A stretch of 64,000 bases of DNA, from NCBI GenBank assembly GCA_025024175.1, contig QCXZ01000042.1:2311501-2375500 (forward strand). Reading direction: 5' to 3'. Below, piece by piece: positions 35,501 through 47,500 of this stretch. The notes beneath the pieces are model-generated. The model was not told the DNA's origin. It saw only the letters and a program-made list of their open reading frames with translations, and did not search any database. Each line of letters opens with the position of its first letter. Positions within the stretch are counted from its first letter, which is position 1. The translations under genes were made by a program, and so were the position numbers. This DNA comes from Rhyzopertha dominica (lineage: Eukaryota > Arthropoda > Insecta > Coleoptera > Bostrichidae).

Positions 35501-38500
35501 CGAATGCTTCCGTACCTGGTGGACCGCCGATGTTTCAGTCTCTTTTAATGAAGTTCCTAGACAACGATGCTCCTGTACCTGCACCTGATGATTGCCCACA
35601 GGTAAGTTTGTTGTGGATTATAATTGTTTGATAATCTAAATATGATTGTTTGTGTTGGCCGNCTTATCTGTAGGAAAATATTATAACTGCTTTCAAAGAC
35701 AGATCAGTATAATTTCCTGCATTTTTAGCTTACATAGCTCTTATTGCTTCATTNAAACTCAAATGAGTTGTAATTTATGTGGAATTGCTTACTGTTTAAT
35801 TACATTTGACTGTCTGTTCTGAGCAAAGTAAGAGTTGGTCCTGATGGTGTGCCAAATGTATTATTGAAACAGTATATTTTCTTTGAGCACTCTTGCATTT
35901 TTTGTGTCTCTCAAGTGTTCAGTATTTCCTGAATTATGGAAAGAGTTTTACATGATTCCAGCTTAAGTCAGGTAATAAGATGGATGTGAGGAATTATCGT
36001 ATGGTTTACAACAAGTCCTCTATATCTATACCCAAATTGTTTGAGAGCCTTGTTAATGACTTCCTTAGTTTTGCTTGTAAAGAGTTTGTGTCTCCTAATC
36101 AACATGGTTTTACCCGACAGAAATCTACATTAATAAAGTTGTTACTGTATGAGACAGAAATATTGAGCGCATTTTCAGATTCCATTTATATGGACTGCTC
36201 TAAGGCCTTCAATAAGGTTGATCATGGTATTCTTCTTGCAAAGCTTTATACAGGGTGTCCAGAGCTAGCGTAATTCCCTTATAGCTCTGTTGGATTTGAA
36301 GATACTCAAAAACTTTTTAAACAAAACCGTAATCAAATTATTTCCTTTACATTTTAAAATTATTTTCACATATACAGGGTGTCCCAATTTTCCTGGACAG
36401 CCACCAACTTAATTTTTTTAAACGGAACACCCTGTATGTTTTTGCATTTTTAAATTCTTTGTCAAAAATGAAGGTAAGTTTATTAACCATACATGTGGTC
36501 TGTCTTGTGCCGTTTTGGAGATATCTTAATTTTTTTGTTAAATTTGAGATTTGAAGTGCGCCCGAAACAGCTCGAAATCTCTGAAACTAAAAACATTAGA
36601 AGACTGCGGTTTTTTGTGTTGGATAGGGCATGGACTTTATTTTCGATATTAATTAATTTATTTGAACTAAAATGGTTACCTAAAAAGAAAATTAGAATTT
36701 TGAAATATTTGATCATGGATATATTGATTTTTTTAAATAGAACGGTATATTTTATATTTTTTATTACACAATGTTAAAGTCTAAGAAGCCTTTGGAAATT
36801 TGCTCGTGCATCTTTAAAACAAAAACGTTAATAATTTTTTTGTTTTAGTTTTGCTTTTTGTCATCAGAAGCAAAATTTGATTCTTTTACAATTTGGTGTA
36901 ACATATTTTCTTTGTATTTCTAACGGGTTAAGACATATTTAGGTTTGTTTGCTTTGACACCTTTTTTGAGGCATCAGGCAAATAGACCCTCAATTGTTTT
37001 ATTTTTATTGTTTTTTTTTTTAACATAAAATCTGAACAGCAGTACACTCTTGAAATTTTAGTGTTACTAATCGATTTTTAAAATTATTTTTTGCATAAAG
37101 ATATGTTTACACAAGTTGTCAAGTTAGCCATGGCAAATATCAAACAATTTTTGTTTTATAGTAAATGTCATTTCTGTTTGTTGTGTGTGTTTCTAAGTGT
37201 GTTTGGTGGTTAATTACTAACAAATAATATTGTCGTTAAGTAGAGAAGAGCTGATAGATATGGTTTTTATTCTTGGAGAATGCCAGAGAAATCCTCTGTT
37301 ATCGTCGAGGGTTTACGCTGAGCGTTATCCAGATAGGGACCATCCCCAAGCTGCGTCTTTCGCTAGAGTTCTGGAAAGATTTATTACTACCGGAAAAGTG
37401 GATTATAATTAAAAAACTTACGTAAAACCTGTAATTAACGAAGAAAATGAATTTCTGGTTTTGGCTTCTGTGCAAGAAAATCCAATTACAAGCACAAGAG
37501 AGTTATGTCGCTTAACTGAAATTAGTAAAGCATCAGTGCATGTGATATTAAAGAAATACAATTACCATCCTTATCATACCCAGCTACATCAAGAACTTCG
37601 TCAAAGGGATCATGCTGTGAGAATGGAATTTTGTCAATGGGCTCTAAACCAATTAAACGAAGATGAAGACTTTTTTAAATATGTGATGTTCTGTGATGAG
37701 TCGACTTTCCACAAAAACGGATTCGTTAACATTCACAATTTTCATTATTATGACACAGTAAGTCCTCGTCGTACTCAAAATATTTACTCCCAGTACCGTT
37801 GGTCCCTAAACGTTTGGGGAGTGGTTCTCGGAAATCATGTGATCGGACCATTTTTCTTTGATAGGCCTCTAACGGGAAGAACATACGTTGAATTTTTACA
37901 GAACGAGCTTATTGGGTTGCTGGACGATGTTCCTTTGGCGGTAATACAGCGTATGTGGTTACTGCAAGACGGTGCACCTGCGCACGGAACAATAGATGTT
38001 CACAATCATTTGGATGCAGTGTTTTTACACCGGTGGATTGGAAGAGGAGGGGAAGTTAATTGGCCCACTAGATCCCCTGATCTCATACCGTGCGATTTCT
38101 TTTTGTGGGGATATGTTAAAAACAAAGTTTATGCAGATCCACCAACCACAGTGCAGAATATGCAAGAAAGGTTCATTGCGGCATTCAGAACAGTCACACC
38201 GGGAATACTAGCCAATGTTGAAGATTCTTTCAAAACAAGAATAAGGCGATGCATACAACAAAATGGCGGACATGTTGAACACCTTTCGTAATGTCTATTC
38301 TTTATGTAACGATATGTTAATTTAATTGTAAAAAACACATATTTATTATTAATAATATTAGCCAATATAATTATTTTACACTAAAATTTTATGTGTTCAT
38401 TGCTGTAAATATTTTATGTGAAAAAATAATACAATTGACAATTGCCCAGTACTTAAAAAGGTGTTCAAGCAAACAAACCTAAATATATCTTAAACTGTTA

Positions 38501-41500
38501 GAAATACAAAGAAAATATGTTACACCAAATTGAAAAAAGAATCAAATTTTGCTTCTGATCACAAAAAGCAAAACTAAAACACAAAAATTATTAACGGTTC
38601 TGTTTTAAAGATGCATGAACAAATTTCCAAAGCCTTCTTAGACTTTAACATTGTGTAATTCCACCAAAAAGTTAGAAAATAGCAAATATTTACAAAACCG
38701 TAAGAGATAGACGCGTAATATACCTTATTAAAATCGAATGGGATTTAAATTGTGGCTCTGATAATGGAAATAAAAATATACCATTCTATTTAAAAAAATC
38801 AAGTTATCCATGATCAAATATTTCAAAATTCAAATATTCTTATTAGGTAACCATTTTAGTTCAACTAAATTCGTGAATATCGAAAATAAAGCCCATTTTA
38901 TGCCCTATTTAACGAAAAAAAGTGCAGTCTTCTTATTTTTTTAGTTTCAGAGATTTCGAGCTTTTTCGGGCGCAATGTCAAATTTTACAAAAAAATTAAA
39001 ATATCTCCAAAATGGCACAAGACAGACCACATGTGTTGTTAACTAACTGATCTTTATTTGTGATAAGGAATTCAAAAATGCAAAAATATACAGGGTGTTC
39101 CGTTTAAAAAAATAAAGTTGGTGGCTGTCCAGGAAAATTGGGACCCCCGTATATGTAAAAATAATTTTAAAATGTAAAGGAAATAATTTGATTACGGTTA
39201 GGTTTAAAAAGTTTTTGAGTATCTTCAAATCCAACACAGCTATAAAGGAATTACGCTAGCTCTGGACACCCTGTATGTTTGGCTTTAGTAGAGGTTTGGT
39301 GTCCTGGATTTCTAGCTTTCTTGAAAAATGCAGTCAAAGAGTGAGGATAGAGTCTACTGTATCTGACCATTATTGTCTTAAAACATCTTTATTATGTTTG
39401 CAAATGATTTACTTGAAACTCTTCATGAACATTGAATCAACTAGTGATCAGATACCTTTGCAGGACGATCTAAACAGACTTATTGCCTGGTGTTCATCTA
39501 ATAAAATAAAAACAGTGCTGTTATAGGTATATTTTTAGCATAAGAGATTTGGGAGTTGTCTTTGATGAACACTTAAATTTCATTCAACATATAAATGTAA
39601 TTTCTCTAAGGGGTTCCAGGATCTTGGGATTTGTTCTCCGTAACTGCAGTGATTTTAAAGTGTAAAATGTAGAGAGCAATTGTATTTAATTAGATATTTA
39701 TGTTAATTATTACCATTTATTCTAATTATATTTTATTATTTATTGTATTTGGATGCACTGGGGGTAACCTGTTAAATAAATAAATATTATAATCCATATG
39801 CCATCTTGATACAATCTATTTATATTTTTTGCAGAAAAAAATAGCTTTCACAAACTTAATTCATCTCTTTTCTGAACTGATTCGAAGAGATGTGTTCTCA
39901 CATGATGCCTATATGTGCACACTGATCTCGAGAGGGGATTTACATGGCCAAGAAGAGAATACAGAATTTACCCACATTAAAATGGAGGTACAATTTGTTT
40001 ATTCAACTCATTTCTCTCATAATAGTCTTACATATTTCATTAATTTATTTAGGACCATTCTCATCCAATGGAATTCGATGATTCCAAAATTGATTATGAA
40101 ATTGGTAAGATCCTCCAAAATATCCAAGAAGACGAACAGAATTCCATGGATGTTCCTGACAGCCCCAAAGACCATCATCCCCATGTGCCAACTTCCATGA
40201 CTCACACTGCCATGGAAACTGAAAACAGTGATCTCCAAGTCAGGCCGTCACGTCACTTGCTGTACACCACCCATTTTCCATTGTCACAGGATGATCTCGG
40301 ATCACAACATGATTGTAATCAACGACATGTTTTGCTGTATGGTGTCGGAAAAGTCAGGGATGAAGCTCGACATACCGTGAAGAAAATGTCGAAGGAAATT
40401 TGCAAACTGTTTTCCAAGAAATTCAGCATAGATGTTGCTGAAGGTGGAAAAGTGAAGAAGCACTCCAGAAACGAATTCAACTTCGAAGCAACCACACAGA
40501 AGTGCCAGAGTTTGAGTTATTTTGATCAGCATTTCGTGACGTGGCAGTGTAGCGTGACTGTTATTGAAATGTTGAATTCTTTCGCCACTGGGAATTCTAA
40601 TTACTTGCCGGTGCAGGAACATGTTGCGTTCTTGTTCGATTTGATGGAGCTGGCATTGAATATATTCGGGTTGATTGAAGTTTGTATTCAGATACTGAAG
40701 GAACTGCCGGAGGTGGAAGCTCAGTTGTATGCCAAGAATTCTGTATTGGCAAGAAATTATACGACGTCTTTGAGTTTGTATGTTGTTGGTGTTCTTAGAA
40801 GATACCACTGCTGCTTATTGTGTGAGTACAAATTTATTTTATTTGAGATTACTTCCAATTTTACTCCATATCTTCACTGACCTCACAGAATATGGCACTT
40901 GATTCTGCCTAACTGATTTTTGAAACCGAATACTTAGATGCAGGTTCAGTATCTAACTTAATAGAGTGCTCTTTTGATATTAAATCTTTTTAAATACAGA
41001 CTAGGTTTGGTGATTAATTTTAACTGCAGGAGAAAATGAGTTACAATAGTATTCAAATTTTTATTGACAATTTTGTTTTCATTTTAGTGTCCCCTGAACA
41101 AACTTCGGCAGTATTTGATGGTCTCTGCCGGGTCGTAAAGCATGTTACAAATCCTGGTGACTGTAGCTCAGCTGAACGCTGCATCTTGGCTCATTTGCAC
41201 GACTTGTATTCGTCGTGTAGCCTTCTCAAAGCCAAACCCCAGGAACCGTTCAGCAATGCATATCCAAAGATCCGACAGGCACTGTACACGGCCCTGCAAC
41301 CTACGACCCCGAGCAGTAATTATGTGTACAGTGCACAGTACATGCAGGAAGCCCTTGCCAATCCGAGAAGGAACGGTCGAATTGAGCCCTCTTGGGTAAG
41401 GCAGATGAATGAGAGCGCCAACAACAGGTAAAGTAATGTCATTTTTTTCACACTAAATTCAAAAAACTGTTTAACGAGATTTGTTGTTAAACCTTTTCCA

Positions 41501-44500
41501 AAATCACCGGAAATAGCATTTTTGATATCTCCAATTTTTTAGAAAAAATAGAAATATTTCTTCTTTTAGGTATTCATTTGTTAGCAATGCCTTGATCTAT
41601 GTGTGCAGAGAGTCGGACAATGAACGGTTAAATGATTTAGCGATATTTTGTGCTGAAATGACAGCATGCTGTAATTCTTTGGCTCCAGAATGGTTGGGAG
41701 CCCTTTTAGCATTATGCTGTCCAATGTCACATCCCGGTTACTATACTGAAGTTTTAGCTCAATTGGATATTCAGGTATGGTCAGAAACCAAATTTTGCCA
41801 ATTGAATAAAGGTTTTCACATTTTTTCCACTAATAGGTTATCTTTTTTTTAGGATGTAAGCATTCATAATGCTTTGGCTGTGTTTACTTGCATTTTGATA
41901 GCGAGGCATTGCTTTTCATTAGAGGACTTTGTTGGTCGCGTTGCACTTCCCTCTTTGCTCAAGGTAAGAACTAGACATACTCACATTTGAAACTGGACTT
42001 GGCAATTTGAAATAATTACTTGTGATTTTTCATTACAAAGGGAACAAACAAGGAACAATTGATAAAGTCATCCGGTACGGTTTCACATTTTTTGTTCTGT
42101 GGAAACAATAATACATTTCCTCTTTTGTCATTGAGGTGTTTACTATTTCCTATGCAGTTAAGTAATATTGTTTAGCTGTTTACGTAGTGAANACCGAAAG
42201 ATCCTTTATGGTTTTGAGTTTCAAATTCANGAAAAGAAGGCAAGTCTGATACAATCAATNNCAGTTCTCTTTTAGCCAAATTTTACAGGATGAGCAAATA
42301 AGAGACGTGGCCGGTCATATCTCATAAACCAATAGCCCTAGAGCATTGAGGTAAAAAATTTCTTAAGTAAAGTGGCCAAGAGTAATTGCTGGAAAGTATT
42401 TTTGAGTTTGTAAAGAGACCGCTAGAGGGCGTTGTGGTACCTCCAAATTACAAAATTAATGTTTGTGTTATTTTTAGCCTGATAAATTTCTGCGGTATTA
42501 AACATTTTAAGATTGTTTGGACTAAAATCTATCATTTTTATTTAGAACATTTTTTTTGTTAAACGTCAAATAAACGAGTGGGGGCGGGTGAATATTAATA
42601 TAGACAATCGCTAATATTTAAGGTTTGGCTTGACCGATCTCAACCAACGAGGTGTCATTTTCAAGAGCTTATGTGCCTTTATAAAAAGCAATTTTAAGTG
42701 TCAAAACATAGTTTGTGTGTTGACCGCAAGAGGGCGGTTTCTGAAGTTACTACCTAAATATCGATTTTTCTCGAAATTTTTAAATGCAACGATATAAGGC
42801 TATTTACTTCATTAAAAGAACAATTAAATATACACTAAAATGGTGAAAACCGCACCATTTAAAAATTTCTAGAAAAATCGATTTTAGGTAGTAATTTCAG
42901 AAAACGTCCTTTTGCGGTCAACACACTATGTTCTGACACTTAAAATTGCTTTTTATAAAGGCACATAAGCTCTTGAAAATGACACCTCGTTGGCTGAAAT
43001 CAATCAAGTTTAACCTGAAATATTAGCGATTTTCTATATTAATATTCACCCGCCCCCCACCTCTTTATTTGACATTTAACAAAAAAATAAAAATGGTAGA
43101 TTTCAGTCCAAACAATCTTAAAATGTTTAATACCGCAGACATATATTAGGCTAAAATGATATAAACATTAACTTTGTAATTTGGAGGTGCCACAGCGCCT
43201 CCTAGTGGTCACTTTACCAACTCGAAAATATTTTCCAGCTATTAAGATTTTTCGGACTAAAATCTACCATTTTTGTTTAGAACATTTTATTATTAAATGT
43301 CAAATAAAGGAGCGGGGGACGGTGAATATTAATATAGAAAACCACTAATATTTTGGGTTTGGCTTGACCGATTTCAATTAACGAGGTGTCGTTTTCAAGA
43401 GCTTGTATGCCTTTATAAAAAGCAATTTTAAGTGTCAGAACATAGTTTGTGTGTTGAACGCAAGAGGGCGTTTTCTGAAATTACTACCTAAATATCGATT
43501 TTTCTCGATTTGTTTAAATGGTGCGGTTTTCACCATTTAGGTTTTCACCACTTTAGTCTATATTCAATTGTTCATTTAATAAAGTAAATAGCCTTATAAC
43601 TTTGCATTTACAAATTTCGAGAAAAATTGATATTTAGGTAGTAACTTCAGAAAACGTCCTCTTGCGGTCAACACACAAACAATATTCTGACATTTAAAAT
43701 TGCTTTTTATAAGGGCACATAAGCTCTTGAAAACGACACCTCGTCGGTTAAATCGGTCAAGCCAAACCTCAAATATTAGCGATTTTCTATATTAATATTT
43801 ACCCGCCCCCCACTCCTTTATTTGACATTTAACAAAAAAATGTTATAAACAAAAATGGTAGATTTTAGTCTAAGCAATCTTAAAATGTTTAATACCGCAG
43901 ACATTTATTAGGCTAAAAATGACACAAACATTAATTTTGTAATTTGGAGATACCACAGCGCTCTCTAGCGGTCACTTTACAAACTCGAAAATATTTTCCA
44001 GCAATTTCTCTTGGCCACTTTACTAAAGAAATTTTTTACCTCAAAGCTCTAGGCCTACTGTGTTATGAGATATGACCGGCCACCTCTCTTATTTGCTCAC
44101 CCTGTACAGTATGTTATATGTGATATAAATGGCTCACATGTATTTTGAAAAAAAAATTTTGGGTCAAGTATATGTACTTGTATACAGGGTGGTCCATAAG
44201 TAATGGTACACAGTAAAACGACATTATCAAACTTATCTTTCCAAAAGCGAGTATTAACAAAGATACATATATACACATTATATTTGTTACAAACTTAAAA
44301 CAACCATGAAATTCTAACAAATACAAAGCTTAATCATAACCAAACTTGAAAAATGAACAGAGTATATAAGTATATACGGGGAGGGACAAAAAAGTTATGA
44401 CATTTTTATATTAATAATTTGCAAGGTTGCAGGTTAATAAATACAAAAACATTTGTGAAAAATGATAAGCATTTTCAGAAATTAGTTGTACCAGCATTTA

Positions 44501-47500
44501 TATTGAAATATGAATAATAATGAACTGTATATTTTACGTATTTAAGAAATGTATATTTATCACAAATAGGTATTATCGAAAATTACAATTTTTATCGCAG
44601 GAAAAAAATTATTTATTATGCATTAACAAACATATTTTGAATGATCTTTTATTTAGTATCTAAACATATTTATTTTAAGCATTCTTTTCGTGTCCCAAAG
44701 GGAACCCCATAACAACTTTCTCTTTTTAACAAAATATTACTTATGTACTTTCATTTTAAAAAAACGTTCAGGTGAAAGTGAAAGACAGCAGTGGCGGCGC
44801 AGCAGAAGGAGGGATGCGTCTGACCTGTCACTTGCTGTTGAGATTATTCCGAACGGCTGAAGGCCCCCAACCAGGCCTTTACTCTGTCGGATCACCACCC
44901 CTTACGGCTCCGAGACCACCCTTGGGAGTACGTTTGAGTTGTGACAGGCACTTGTTGGCCGCGGCACACCGCAATATACATGTCGGTCCAGTTCTCGCCG
45001 TTCTAAAAGCAGTACTGCTGGTCGGCGATGCTACCGCAAAAGAAGGAACGGAACTCAGTATTTCGCACATATTGGGAACAAGCGATTTGCTCAGTGGTGG
45101 TGATGGACCTTCACTTGACTTAGCGTAAGTCGTACTTTTGTAATTGTGCGAGATTGTTTTGTTTTGTATTAGATTTGGCCGATACTATTGCTCAGTACTG
45201 GAGATTAATAGTACTGAGTATTTTCAGATACTTTTTCAAAATTATTAAGATTTCTTTGTGTGATTTTAAATTTGTCATTTTAGTTTATTTAGTGAAGTTA
45301 AAAATAAAATCTCAGTATACGCTGGTAAGTAGATTTGTCAGGGATTTCATTAGTGATTTTGTGGGAAGATGAAGGTAACATTCAAAAATATTATTTTTGC
45401 GAGTTTGTTCAAAGAACTGATTTTTTGAATTTGAAATAAAAATTTACAAATAGGTCAGGTCAGGTCAATTATTTGCTTTCGGAATTAATTTCTTCAGTTT
45501 TTAAACAACTATACCAATTTTTTGTACATAAAAATTAGCAGCATTTAATCCTCTTTCACCTATTGGAATTAGATTTTAAATAGCTTTTGGTGTTTCTGAA
45601 TTATAAATAAAAATTTACAAACAGGTTGACGTCCGATTTACTATTATTTGTTTTCGGAATTAATTTTTTCAGTATTCGAACAATGACACCAGTCTTTGTT
45701 TAACATCAAAATTAGCAGCATCTAGTCCTTTTTCATATACTGGTATCAGATTTTAAATAGCTTTTGCTGTTTCTGAGTTATAAATAAAAATTTGCAAATA
45801 GGTCACATCTGATTTAAAAATTGTTTTTGGAATTAATTTCTTCAGGTTTCATTATGTACTCACAATTTTATACAGAGTGTCTCACCTAAAACAGAGCCAA
45901 GTTTAGCTACTTTAATATTAACCATAATAGAAAAAAGCATACACAAAAAATATTTTCTGGCAGTTCATTCTGTCTAATAAATAATTTACCCAGATATGAG
46001 AGAATGAATAATAAAGGTCCTAAAATCGTTTTTTGTGGTACTCCAATTGCTATATTACATCAATCACTCATAGTTTATTTATTCTTACTCACTCTTCAAG
46101 ACAACCACACAGTGATTGAACGGATGTCTGCTGATTAGCATCGAACATTATCAATATTCGTGGGTATCTGAAATATGTATCGGCCCAAGTCTAACTCGGA
46201 GAAATTTATTTGAATTTTGGTTGTTTTTATTCTGCCAGGGTGGTAGACATGGAGATCTGCGGCTCGAGGACGGCCCATAGGTTTGTCGTTGATAATATCA
46301 TACGCTTTGCTTTACTCGTGTCACCTATGCTTGCACTTATGTTTGTTTTTGTTTTTAATGTGGTCCGTTTGTAATCATAATGCATTCGCTTCTCACACGT
46401 ACACAAAGAATGGGGAACACAGGCTACTTTGTATGACTAGTGGTTTGATGTGTAGTGATGAAAAATTTTAATCTAATTTGAGTATACAAAACTCATCATT
46501 GCTTGTTTTAATTCATTTCGGGTGAAATTATGCACTTATCCTCTCAAGTTTTTTTGAATCTTAAGCTCCAGATTTGATTGAAGCTGGAACATATTAAATT
46601 AAAATTGCAATTTATCGTTTTATATTTAGGTAGACAAGAACATTTTTCATCACTACATCTACTTTTCCATTCACTTTAAAAATGTGTCTAATTTGAGGTG
46701 CTGAATTTTTGTGTCAGTTTTAACAGCACATTATTTAGCGTGCGAGCTAATTTTGCTGTTTATAAAAACAGTTTGAATGATGTCATCATACTTTAATATA
46801 ATGATACATACATACTGTTCATTTATATTAAATTAATTAAATTCTGCCCACCTATTAATGTATTAACATTACATTTCTTTCATCATTGTTATGAGCTAAG
46901 CACGAAAATTTCGTGGTCTGACATCAATTTAGTAAAACCCAATACCCATAAAATATGCATTTGCTTTGTTTGCAAACAAGTCTTAACTGTCTAATTATTC
47001 TGTTGATCACTAACTGTGATAGTGTGTTGTTTTGAGTTTTGGAAGAAAGTTGCCACAATCCTGAAAGATCATTGGGTCAAGTGCCTGATGAATTTCCTAG
47101 ATGCCAGGGAAGTCAGAAAATAAACTCTTTTAACAAGTAATCATTAAACCCTCCCAATGCTTCCTATTATGGCCTTACCTTCCAGAAGTTAGAAGAGTAA
47201 GCAATTTCATAATTGCCATCAGCAAACAATAACTATGAGAAGTCTAATAAGACTTCAGTAAGTGTGTTATTAAAACATTTACTAGGAAATCTTGGTGCTT
47301 ATCTCCAATAATAAAAAGAAGTATGATTTCATCAGTTGTAAATAACATCAACATTTGTAACATACTACACAGCATGCTTCAGCCGTAATGTGTCATTGCA
47401 CACCAGTCATGCTGAAGTGCGCTTTTGCAACTGTTAAATGTGTTAATCAAAATACATGTGTCACGGTTATATATTTTATGGTGCATCTTCAATCCCGTGT

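Larger units (their letters stand above)
35825..39785 (+). mobile_element. LINE RT remnant in MED12 intron 7, split by a DNA transposon
   Basis: The left part (35825-36250) reads across frames as '[10 protein letters not shown]', then '[20 protein letters not shown]', '[10 protein letters not shown]' and '[18 protein letters not shown]', the fingers and palm of a Jockey/CR1-type RT. The right part (39276-39785) continues with '[18 protein letters not shown]' and '[16 protein letters not shown]'. It ends in a 3' tail with AAATAAATAAAT (about 39770-39785). The catalytic F/YADD box is degraded ('[12 protein letters not shown]'). Same sense as MED12. Ambiguous bases lie just upstream at 35662 and 35754. 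Confidence 0.8.
34763..41963 (+). other. kto: MED12 exons 6-12: LCEWAV region
   Basis: Exon 7 holds '[20 protein letters not shown]', the motif that names the Med12-LCEWAV domain. Exon 8 has '[20 protein letters not shown]'. Exon 9 is the largest (769 nt) and includes an acidic linker, '[20 protein letters not shown]' and '[19 protein letters not shown]'. Exons 10-12 carry '[19 protein letters not shown]', '[15 protein letters not shown]' and '[14 protein letters not shown]'. Intron 7 (35602-39834, 4.2 kb) contains a LINE interrupted by a DNA transposon. Introns 10 and 11 are short. Confidence 0.92.

Noticed and set aside
40302..40808. 168-codon minus frame across MED12 exon 9
   Set aside because: Antisense of a well-supported, conserved MED12 exon.
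44178..44220. CAGGGTGGTCCATAAG-type end as a complete element
   Set aside because: No inverted partner found within the intron. Only an end-like sequence.
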